DNA of 5,517 nucleotides from Candidatus Bathyarchaeota archaeon ex4484_135 (lineage in GTDB: Archaea > Thermoproteota > Bathyarchaeia > EX4484-135): positions 1 to 5,517 of the forward strand of contig NJEJ01000068.1 of assembly GCA_002255025.1 (NCBI GenBank). Reading direction: 5' to 3'. The position numbers and the translations under genes were made by a program. Under the pieces are notes generated by a model. That model did no database searches and was not told the origin of the DNA. It worked only from the letters and a program-made list of their open reading frames with translations. Positions 1 through 5,283 of this stretch are shown here, one piece after another (position 1 is the stretch's first letter; every line of letters starts with the position of its first letter).

Positions 1-59
1 GGTATCCACCTGGCCCTCGAGGGTATGTGGAAATCCCCTATGACGAGTATCTTCCTCAC
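1..59 (-). CDS. VPS29/YfcE-like metallophosphoesterase, N-terminal fragment (runs off left edge)
   Basis: Only about 20 residues are visible, read leftward from a GTG start at 59: (V/M)RKILVIGDFHIPSRARWI. A hydrophobic first beta strand running into G-D-x-H-I-P-x-R-A is the N-terminus of the YfcE/MJ0936/VPS29-like calcineurin-fold phosphoesterases; in that family the Asp and His of the DxH motif (here D10 and H12) bind the first catalytic metal. The GTG sits 14 bp after the aminotransferase stop, behind a run of six G at 68-73 placed as a ribosome-binding site. An in-frame ATG at 74-72 overlaps the preceding stop by one base (TGATG) and would add MGGPQ. I prefer GTG because family members usually start two to four residues before the first strand. 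Same strand and tight spacing imply an operon with the aminotransferase. Substrate unknown; the rest of the protein is outside the window. Confidence 0.72.
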   Translation of the reverse strand, partial: MRKILVIGDFHIPSRARWI

Positions 60-73
60 CTGAGGTCCCCCCA

Positions 74-1231
74 TCACCCACGGGCAAGGCCTAACTCGCG
101 TCTGGCCGCCCTGAGGGCAGCCCCTACGTCGTTCTCATGGCCCAGGTTGTTTAAAGCATTTCCGAGGGCCGTCAGAGTGAGTATTACTTCTCTGGCCGAA
201 ATTATGCCCATGCATCCTATCCTTATCACCAAGTTCCTTATCTTGCCCATCCCCCCGGCCACGAGGACGCCGTATTCTTCCTTCATGATCTCCCTAAGCC
301 GCCTCGGGTCCACACCGCTCGGGACCTTGACGGCTATGACCGTGTTTGACCTGAACTCAGGCCTCGGGAAGACCTCTAGGCCCATGGCCTCCACGGCCGA
401 GTAGAAGGCCCTCGCACACCTGGCGTGCCTCTCGATACGGGCCTCGAGGCCCTCCTCCCTTATCATGATCAGAGCCTCGTCCAGGGCGTAGAAGAGCGGT
501 ATAGCTGGCGTGAAAGGCGTCTCATGCCTTTCCTCCCAGAACTCTCTGGCCCTGATGAGGTCGAAGTAGAAGGGCCTGCTCGGGTTCTCCTCGATGGTCT
601 TCCACGCGTCCTCGCTCACGGATATGAGGGCCAGGCCAGGCGGGCAGGCCAGGCACTTCTGACTCCCGGTGACGCACACATCTATGCCCCATTCGTCAAC
701 CGGCAGCTCGTCCCCGCCCAAGATGGAGACGGCATCTACAACTACTAAGGCACCGTGGTCTTTGGCCAACTCGCACAAGACCTTTAGGTCCCGGGCCTTG
801 GCCCCCGTCGAGGTCTCGTTGTAAACCAGGCAGAAGGCCTTGACATCGTCCTTGAGAACTTCCTCGACCTCATCTGGCGTAGGGGCCTCGCCCCACTCCA
901 CGGGCACTTCTACGACCTCTGCTCCACGCCTACGTGCTGTCTCAGCCATCCTCTCCCCGAAGACCCCTGAGACGGCTACTACGGCCTTGTCCCCGGGCTT
1001 AAGGAGGTTCTCCAGGGCACAGGAAATGCCACCTGTCCCGGAGCAGGTGAGGACGAAGACATCTCCTTCTGTCTGGAAGACATATTTCGCGTTCTCAATT
1101 ATCCTCTCGTGTAGCTCCCTGAACTCGGGCCCTCTGTGGCCCATCACGGGCTTCAGCATAGCCCTCACGACCCTCTCGGGCACGTTGGTCGGGCCGGGCA
1201 GCATCACGAGCATTCTCTCTGGCCTCATCAT
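74..1231 (-). CDS. Class V PLP-dependent aminotransferase (alanine-glyoxylate / serine-pyruvate type)
   Basis: A complete 385-residue fold-type I, class V aminotransferase, the usual length for this family, cytosolic. Landmarks in order: LPGPTNVPERV (11-21), the substrate-side GHRGPEF (31-37), SGTGG (64-68) for the PLP phosphate, D166 in VVVDAVS pairing with the pyridine nitrogen, K192 in TGSQK as the Schiff-base lysine, and R337 in VIRIGCMG, equivalent to the arginine that holds the substrate carboxylate. The family moves amino groups between small amino acids (Ala, Ser, Asp, ureidoglycine) and glyoxylate or pyruvate; the exact pair cannot be read from sequence, so PucG-like or serine-pyruvate activity is equally possible. 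The start is the first of two adjacent ATGs; an in-frame TAG lies five codons upstream. It is divergent from the peptidase gene across 87 bp and is followed closely by a phosphoesterase gene. Confidence 0.93.
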   Translation of the reverse strand: MMRPERMLVMLPGPTNVPERVVRAMLKPVMGHRGPEFRELHERIIENAKYVFQTEGDVFVLTCSGTGGISCALENLLKPGDKAVVAVSGVFGERMAETARRRGAEVVEVPVEWGEAPTPDEVEEVLKDDVKAFCLVYNETSTGAKARDLKVLCELAKDHGALVVVDAVSILGGDELPVDEWGIDVCVTGSQKCLACPPGLALISVSEDAWKTIEENPSRPFYFDLIRAREFWEERHETPFTPAIPLFYALDEALIMIREEGLEARIERHARCARAFYSAVEAMGLEVFPRPEFRSNTVIAVKVPSGVDPRRLREIMKEEYGVLVAGGMGKIRNLVIRIGCMGIISAREVILTLTALGNALNNLGHENDVGAALRAARRELGLARG

Positions 1232-1249
1232 CTCGCCATCGGACTAAAT

Positions 1250-1258
1250 CCTCCCTCC
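1250..1258 (-). promoter_or_regulatory. Shine-Dalgarno-like GGAGGGAGG far upstream of the aminotransferase start
   Basis: On the minus strand GGAGGGAGG lies 18 nt before the ATG at 1231, farther than normal for ribosome binding. The only nearer ATG (1239-1237) is out of frame and stops after three codons, and no in-frame start exists before the upstream TAG. It may be coincidental, or the gene may be leaderless. Confidence 0.35.
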
Positions 1259-1260
1259 TA

Positions 1261-1266
1261 CTTAAG
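1261..1266 (-). promoter_or_regulatory. Possible box A (CTTAAG) for the aminotransferase
   Basis: CTTAAG is the most TATA-like hexamer in the divergent gap, 30-35 nt before the aminotransferase ATG. With the usual archaeal distance of about 25-28 bp from box A to the transcription start, the mRNA would begin within a few bases of the start codon, that is, leaderless or nearly so. It is a weak match to the consensus and is assigned by position. Confidence 0.35.
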
Positions 1267-1271
1267 ACTTG

Positions 1272-1287
1272 GGCTTAGCCCTAAGCC
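1272..1287. promoter_or_regulatory. Perfect inverted repeat, candidate operator between divergent genes
   Basis: GGCTTAG-CC-CTAAGCC has two perfect 7-bp arms and a 2-bp spacer in the middle of the 87-bp gap between the aminotransferase and peptidase starts. A dimeric repressor bound here would cover the region just upstream of the candidate minus-strand box A and the likely core promoter of the plus-strand operon, about 30 nt before its ATG. This fits shared control of both transcription units. No regulator gene is adjacent, so function is inferred from symmetry and position. Confidence 0.45.
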
Positions 1288-1318
1288 TTTTCCGTCCCGG
1301 GTCTTACCAGGGGCCGGA

Positions 1319-2722
1319 ATGAGGAAGGCCGAGTTTGACCCATCTAGGCTAGAGGCGTTTGCCCTCGAGAAGATGTCGAAGACAGGTATACCAGGCCTCA
1401 GCATAGCGGTCGTAAACCGGGACGGCATTATCTACGCCAGGGGGATGGGCTTCAGGGATGTCGAGAATGGCCTCAGGGCCACGCCGAGGACCTCTTACTG
1501 CGTGGGCTCGGTCACCAAGTCCTTCACCGCCCTGGCGGTCATGCAGTTGGCCGAGAGAGGGGCCCTCAGTCTTGACGATCCTGTTGAGGAGTACGCACCT
1601 CTGAAGGTAAGGCCGTTCGGCGAGCAGATAAGGGTAAGACATCTCCTGACCCACTCATCTGGAATACCGGCCCTTGCTTACGCTGAGGCCTTGATAAGGA
1701 ACGTGCTAGGTGATGAGAAGACCTGGATCCCGCTGGCCAGCCCGGAGGACGTGCTGACTTTCATGTCGAAAGCTGGGGATTGGGTCGAGTGTAAACCCGG
1801 GGAACGTTTCTTCTACTTGAACGAGGGCTACGTGCTCCTCGGCCACATCATAGAGAAGGCATCGGGCATGAAATATGAGGAATACGTGAGGGAGAACATT
1901 CTCAAGCCCCTCAAGATGGAACGCTCCTACTTCTCCAAAGAGGAGTTCGATGCTGATGAGGACAAGGCTATCCCCTATCTGATAGACAGGGAGGGCGTCA
2001 GGAGGGCCAGCACTTACCCGTTCGGCATATCGGCTGACGGGGGGCTGATAAGCAACGTCATGGACCTGGCTAGGTACGTAAGGATGTTCTTGAACAGAGG
2101 AGAACTCGACGGAGCCCGGCTGATCTCTAAGGAGGGCGTCGAGGAGATGGAGAAGCCGAGGATCAAGCTGCCTTACGAGCTCTTCGGGAACGAGGCTTAT
2201 GGCTACGGCTGGTCCATAACGCCCGATTTCTTGGGCCGGAAGTTGGTAGGCCACAGCGGGTCCGTCTTAGTATCGACGGCTTACGTAGGTTACCTGCCCG
2301 AGGAAGGGATAGGCATAGCGGTCTTAGCCAACTCGAGCGGCTACCCGTTATCACACATAGGATTCTACGGCCTCGCACTGGCCTTGGGCGAGAACCCGGA
2401 AGAGTTACCCGTGATAAAACGCGACAGGCTGATGGACCAGTTAGCGGGCGAGTACGAGACCTACATGGGAACTTACCGGGTCAGGGTGGTCAGGAAAGGC
2501 GATTTCCTCTTCTTTGAGGTCAAGGGGCGTTATCTCGAGGAATCCCAGCTTCTCGTCCCCGTCGAGCTAAGCGAAGACAGGGCCTTGTTTTACACCCTCA
2601 GCTACGGCAGGAGAATAGAAGCTGAGTTCAGGATCAAGGACGGCCAGGTGGAACTGCTCTTCGAGCGTTATAAGTTCAGGATGAGGAGGCCCTTAGCGGG
2701 AGGCGGGCAGCTTGGAATATGA
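1319..2722 (+). CDS. CubicO-type serine peptidase/hydrolase (beta-lactamase/S12 fold) with C-terminal beta-rich domain
   Basis: A 467-residue serine hydrolase of the beta-lactamase/penicillin-binding fold. The three catalytic motifs are intact: S64-V-T-K67 (nucleophile and general base), Y166-L-N168 (YxN) and H312-S-G314 (the KTG equivalent). LLTHSSGIP (109-117) and YEEYVRENILKPLKM (186-200) are typical of this family. Residues about 370-467 form a separate beta-strand-rich tail (GTYRVRVV, DFLFFEVKGRYL, VELLFERYKF), matching the placement of the lipocalin-like domain in Pyrococcus abyssi Pab87, a self-compartmentalising CubicO peptidase active on D-amino-acid peptides. No signal peptide or membrane segment is seen, so it should be cytosolic. 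The ATG at 1319 follows GGGG at 1310-1313. The frame stays open for 61 codons upstream, but that stretch lies antisense to the aminotransferase and looks unlike protein. An esterase or another amidase activity remains possible. Confidence 0.9.
   Translation: MRKAEFDPSRLEAFALEKMSKTGIPGLSIAVVNRDGIIYARGMGFRDVENGLRATPRTSYCVGSVTKSFTALAVMQLAERGALSLDDPVEEYAPLKVRPFGEQIRVRHLLTHSSGIPALAYAEALIRNVLGDEKTWIPLASPEDVLTFMSKAGDWVECKPGERFFYLNEGYVLLGHIIEKASGMKYEEYVRENILKPLKMERSYFSKEEFDADEDKAIPYLIDREGVRRASTYPFGISADGGLISNVMDLARYVRMFLNRGELDGARLISKEGVEEMEKPRIKLPYELFGNEAYGYGWSITPDFLGRKLVGHSGSVLVSTAYVGYLPEEGIGIAVLANSSGYPLSHIGFYGLALALGENPEELPVIKRDRLMDQLAGEYETYMGTYRVRVVRKGDFLFFEVKGRYLEESQLLVPVELSEDRALFYTLSYGRRIEAEFRIKDGQVELLFERYKFRMRRPLAGGGQLGI
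2698..2703 (+). promoter_or_regulatory. Ribosome-binding site (GGGAGG) fixing the TTG start of the FAD gene
   Basis: GGGAGG lies inside the last codons of the peptidase gene, 8 nt before TTG at 2712. This spacing supports the TTG over the in-frame GTG at 2727, which would remove the residues before the first beta strand. Confidence 0.6.
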
Positions 2723-3995
2723 TGCCGTGATAGTTGGAGCCGGTCTGTTTGGCCTCTCCACGGCATACCACATAAAGGAGCTGAGGCCCGAGGACAAGGT
2801 GCTGCTCTTGGAGAGGCTGAGCGGGCCAGGCCAGGGGAACACGGCCAAGAGTGCTGCCATGTTCAGGTCCTTCTTCTACTCGAGGACCAATTTGGCCTTG
2901 GCGGATTCCTCCATAGAGTTCTACAAGCACGTGCAGGAGGACTTAGGCTTCGACCTCAGGATAAAATGGATAGGCTACCTCTGGCTCCTGAGCTCCGGCG
3001 AGTATAGGTCTCTGAAGCCCGTCCTGAGCGAAATGTCGAGGAGGGGCCTGGAATACCGTATCTACGATAGGGAATACCTTGAGAAAACCCTGGGGCTAAG
3101 GGCTGAGGTCTCAGCAGACGAGGAAGCAAGGCTCATGGGCCTCGTTGACGTGGATTATGGCCTGCTGGTCCCAAAGGCCGGCTGTATAGACGTGGACGCC
3201 CTTGTTAAGTTCTACGAGAACGAGGCCAGGAAGAGAGGCGTCGAGATAAAGTACGGCGTCGAGGTGCTTGACCTCTTAATCGAGCCCAAGGAGCCCTTAG
3301 GGCTGCCGGGCGAGCCCTTCATATGGCAGGAAGCCCGGGTTGCCGGCGTGAAAACGAGTGCTGGCGTCTTCAGGGCCAAGAAGACGATATTGGCAGCCGG
3401 TGCCTGGATGCCGCTGCTCTTGGACAAGGTAGGTATAGAATGCCATATAAAATCGAAGAAGAGGCAGATATTCTCCGTGAAAGCCGATAAGGAAGAACTG
3501 AAGAAGCTCATGCACGTGGAAGGCTTTAACCGGGAGAACCTCTTGCCCTTCCTCATACTGCCCAGGCCTAAGATATGGGTGAAGGCCGTGCCAGAGGAGG
3601 GGTCCTTCTGGATGTGCTATTCCGACGACTTCCCGAGGGAGTTCAAGGTCGAAGACGAACCTCAACCGGAAGGGGAATTCTACGAGTACGGCATCTACCA
3701 GGTCGTCGTGAAGTACCTGCCTCAGTTCAAGGGCTGCAGACCCCATGCGGCCTGGGCTGGCCTATACGCCTACTGCACGTTGGACGGCCAGCCCGTGATC
3801 TTCGAGGAACACGACGTCATGGTGGTGGGGGGCGGGAGCGGCAGCGGGGTCATGAAGGCCGATGCCGTCGGCAGGATAGCAGCTGCCCTATACGCGGGAG
3901 AAGAGTACGCAAAACTCTACGGAGGGGAGAAGTTCAAGGTGAGCCGCCTGGGCCTGAGGGAGAGGAAGGTAGAACCTGAGAAGCTCGTGATATAG
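2712..3995 (+). CDS. FAD-dependent oxidoreductase of the DAO family (amino acid oxidase/dehydrogenase-like)
   Basis: A 427-residue flavoprotein of the D-amino acid oxidase/glycine oxidase/sarcosine oxidase superfamily. The N-terminal Rossmann motif is VIVGAGLFGLSTAYH, with G9, G11, G14 and the acidic strand-end E34 for the ADP ribose. ILAAGAWM (226-233) is the second conserved FAD contact. The C-terminal YCTLDGQPVI (354-363), then VVGGGSGSGVMKADAVGRIAA (371-391), is the flavin-closing segment of the fold. The family oxidises amine carbons of amino acids to imino and then oxo acids; the electron acceptor and substrate cannot be deduced. The TTG start overlaps the end of the peptidase gene by 11 bp and has a well-spaced GGGAGG, so the two genes are surely co-transcribed and probably translationally coupled. 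This points to oxidation of amino acids released by the peptidase. A sarcosine or proline dehydrogenase role is the main alternative. Confidence 0.9.
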   Translation: MEYDAVIVGAGLFGLSTAYHIKELRPEDKVLLLERLSGPGQGNTAKSAAMFRSFFYSRTNLALADSSIEFYKHVQEDLGFDLRIKWIGYLWLLSSGEYRSLKPVLSEMSRRGLEYRIYDREYLEKTLGLRAEVSADEEARLMGLVDVDYGLLVPKAGCIDVDALVKFYENEARKRGVEIKYGVEVLDLLIEPKEPLGLPGEPFIWQEARVAGVKTSAGVFRAKKTILAAGAWMPLLLDKVGIECHIKSKKRQIFSVKADKEELKKLMHVEGFNRENLLPFLILPRPKIWVKAVPEEGSFWMCYSDDFPREFKVEDEPQPEGEFYEYGIYQVVVKYLPQFKGCRPHAAWAGLYAYCTLDGQPVIFEEHDVMVVGGGSGSGVMKADAVGRIAAALYAGEEYAKLYGGEKFKVSRLGLRERKVEPEKLVI

Positions 3996-3999
3996 GACC

Positions 4000-4710
4000 T
4001 CAGAGCAGCACGAGGAGCATCCAGGAGGCCACCACCGGGACCAAGTTCCTGCCCATTCTCCATGCCAGTTCTAACAACACGGCCACGACGAGGGCCCAGA
4101 GGAAGTTCAAGATGTCTATGCCGTGGGGGCGGAGGATGTGTAGCGGGACCCAGGCAACCAACAGGACAGCTAAGCCTCCCCACTCAGCCCTTAAGGAGCA
4201 GAGTTCTAAGGTCGTTGCAAGCCAGAGGCCTTCTGCTACGTAGTAGGCAAGGGCCAAGGTGTAGCCCAGGGCCCCAGTGCCCACCCTCACGTAGAACTCG
4301 TACTCCTCAAGGGCCTGAGGCGCGAGGGCCGTAAGGGGCCTACCCTCAATTAATGGCCCAGCCAGCTCCAGGACTAGGAAGGCCGCTAGGACCGGTAATA
4401 GCTTCAGCAGGCGTGGCCTCTCCATCTCACGGAGGGACCTGAGCTGTTCACGCCAGTAGAGGCCGTATTTATGCCCGTACCTGATCACGATGTAGGAGCG
4501 GGTGGGCACTATGAAGGCGTGGGCAACGAATATAGCCAGGCCCAGAGCCGTGGGGTTTTCCATGAAGAACCGCACGATGGCCTTAAAGCTGAGGCTAATG
4601 CCCCCGGCGAGCAACAGGGCCGTGAGGAAGCCCAGTAGCAGGCCGGACAGCTCTATGGCCTCAAGGCCCACTAGGACAAATACCAGCATGTCCCTGTGAT
4701 ACTTCTCCAT
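4000..4710 (-). CDS. Uncharacterised polytopic membrane protein
   Basis: I do not recognise a family. The 236-residue product has about six or seven hydrophobic segments: roughly 9-37 (long, perhaps two helices), 54-70, 103-120, 145-168, 176-194, 199-216 and 222-236. A basic loop (80-105, rich in Arg and Lys) lies between the second and third segments and should face the cytoplasm. Unusual polar residues in or beside the helices include E18, E20, H64, E115, E160, E169, H191, H196 and E214, which could bind a metal or carry protons, but no known motif results. The ATG at 4710 follows GAGG eight nt upstream and a TTTTAA element 35-40 nt upstream; M8 is an alternative start. It converges on the FAD gene with 4 bp between the two stop codons. 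No link to the neighbouring amino acid enzymes is evident. Confidence 0.8.
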   Translation of the reverse strand: MEKYHRDMLVFVLVGLEAIELSGLLLGFLTALLLAGGISLSFKAIVRFFMENPTALGLAIFVAHAFIVPTRSYIVIRYGHKYGLYWREQLRSLREMERPRLLKLLPVLAAFLVLELAGPLIEGRPLTALAPQALEEYEFYVRVGTGALGYTLALAYYVAEGLWLATTLELCSLRAEWGGLAVLLVAWVPLHILRPHGIDILNFLWALVVAVLLELAWRMGRNLVPVVASWMLLVLL

Positions 4711-4744
4711 CCTTGTCGCCTCGGCCTGCGATGGCTAAGTGCTG

Positions 4745-4750
4745 TTAAAA
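4745..4750 (-). promoter_or_regulatory. Candidate box A (TTTTAA) for the membrane protein gene
   Basis: On the minus strand GGCTTTTAACAG gives a T/A-rich core centred about 37 nt before the ATG at 4710. Transcription would start near 4720 and leave a leader of about ten bases carrying the GAGG ribosome-binding site. The match is moderate; the element also forms part of an inverted repeat shared with the tRNA trailer. Confidence 0.4.
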
Positions 4751-4806
4751 GCCTTCTTCACCACTAGGGAGCCACCTATCCCCTGGCATGCTTAACAGAC
4801 CTCTAG

Positions 4807-4884
4807 TGGCGGGCCCGCCGGGATTTGAACCCGGGACCTCCGGTTCCGCAGACCGGCGCCCTATCCAGGCTGGGCCACGGGCCC
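4807..4884 (-). tRNA. tRNA-Arg (anticodon GCG), CCA encoded
   Basis: The minus strand folds into a complete cloverleaf with every stem paired: acceptor GGGCCCG/CGGGCCC, D stem GCCC/GGGC with loop AGCCTGGATA, anticodon stem CCGGT/ACCGG with loop CTGCGGA, 5-nt variable loop AGGTC, and T stem CCGGG/CCCGG with loop TTCAAAT. Positions 34-36 are GCG, reading the Arg codons CGC and CGU; A20 in the D loop agrees with arginine identity. The discriminator is G at 4810, and the next three bases (4809-4807) read CCA, so the 3' end appears to be encoded. No intron is present: the stems are uninterrupted. The 75-nt body spans 4884-4810. The very G+C-rich stems fit a hyperthermophile. A box A lies about 30 nt upstream. 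Confidence 0.96.
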
Positions 4885-4910
4885 CTGGGAGAGGACACTG
4901 GCCTCCTTGC

Positions 4911-4916
4911 TTATAA
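4911..4916 (-). promoter_or_regulatory. Box A (TTATAA) of the tRNA-Arg gene
   Basis: TTATAA is centred about 30 nt upstream of the first base of the tRNA, the expected archaeal TATA position, with a start near 4886 giving a very short 5' leader. It stands out as an A/T island in G+C-rich sequence. Confidence 0.7.
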
Positions 4917-5237
4917 CTCTAATCGCCCGGCGTTGCTGAAGCAGAGTCCTTAGCAAGGAGTATTATAAGAGTTCGTGGGAGAGGAAGTTGATGGGCCTTT
5001 ATCCTAGCGATCCCTCGGTTTTTCACCTGCCTTCTCCCTTAATGCTCAACCTGATGCCCCGCGAGGCAAGCGAAGGTACTTTAAGACAAGTATGCGGCAA
5101 GGGGGAGATGGAAACTTTCACCCCCCTCCATAGTCTCTTTTAAACAGAAGACCGGTTTGCTTTCAGAAACGGCGTTAGCTTAACATCTTGCTTTTCCTCA
5201 CCTAATTTCGGTTTTTTAATTGACCCTGTCAACAATC
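4917..5237. other. Gene-free gap with repeats and dyads; possible small RNA
   Basis: No convincing protein gene is present. Visible elements are: a 9-bp inverted repeat CTCCTTGCT (4903-4911) / AGCAAGGAG (4952-4960); a second TTATAA at 4963-4968 that could fire rightward; a 10-bp direct repeat TGGGAGAGGA at 4886-4895 and 4976-4985; a small dyad TGCC/GGCA at 5055-5068; and a hairpin of G5 (5101-5105) with C5 (5121-5125) followed by CTCTTTT (5135-5141). A 33-codon ATG frame (5042-5143) lacks a ribosome-binding site. From about 5140 to 5260 the sequence becomes A/T-rich, as expected ahead of the downstream gene. A rightward transcript from about 4990 to 5141 is possible but unproven. Confidence 0.5.
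5101..5141 (+). terminator. Possible hairpin terminator (G5/C5 stem then T-rich tail)
   Basis: Five G (5101-5105) can pair with five C (5121-5125) around a 15-nt loop containing GAAA-C-TTTC. Ten to sixteen bases later comes CTCTTTT. Archaeal termination depends mainly on T-runs, so this is a weak candidate; an alternative pairing GAGATGGA (5105-5112) with TCCA-tag-TCTC (5127-5137) competes with it. Confidence 0.25.
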
Positions 5238-5251
5238 ATATTAATTAATAT
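5238..5251 (+). promoter_or_regulatory. A/T palindrome holding the likely box A of the HTH gene
   Basis: ATATTAATTAATAT is a perfect 14-bp palindrome ending 45 nt before the ATG at 5297. Its A/T core is the best TATA-like element near this gene and would place transcription start near 5270-5275, giving a leader of about 22-27 nt with the ribosome-binding site. Its symmetry also suits a dimeric regulator such as the encoded HTH protein (autoregulation, inferred). Confidence 0.5.
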
Positions 5252-5283
5252 ACCTCCTTAGTAAGGTCTGATACGGTAGCTTA

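Noticed and set aside
3..404. Open plus-strand frame across the end of the aminotransferase
   Set aside because: Antisense to a well-supported gene, low-complexity composition, no ribosome-binding site; its first part is the reverse of the phosphoesterase start.
1136..1318. 61-codon N-terminal extension of the peptidase gene from an upstream in-frame ATG
   Set aside because: It runs antisense through the aminotransferase start, is His/Pro-rich and unlike any family member; ATG 1319 gives a normal N-terminus.
1319..2722. Antibiotic-resistance beta-lactamase
   Set aside because: No signal peptide, an HSG rather than a class C KTG triad, the long C-terminal domain and the archaeal setting fit CubicO/S12 hydrolases instead.
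3575..3979. 134-codon plus-strand frame inside the FAD gene
   Set aside because: Arg/Gly-rich out-of-frame reading of a G+C-rich gene with no domain features; the in-frame FAD C-terminus is clearly real.
4000..4710. CPBP-type intramembrane protease
   Set aside because: The EExxxR, FxxxH and HxxxN motifs are not present in the right spacing or order; E135-E136 lies outside a suitable helix and F61/H64 precedes it.
4803..4830. Integration (att) site at the tRNA 3' end
   Set aside because: No duplicate of the tRNA 3' segment and no integrase in the window; the CCACTAG copies are inverted, not direct.
4987..5054. C/D box small RNA (TTGATGG ... CTGA)
   Set aside because: The C box has two mismatches, no internal D'/C' pair is visible and the spacing is longer than usual.
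5042..5143. 33-codon small protein gene
   Set aside because: No ribosome-binding site, no promoter at proper distance, ordinary composition; it overlaps the hairpin region.
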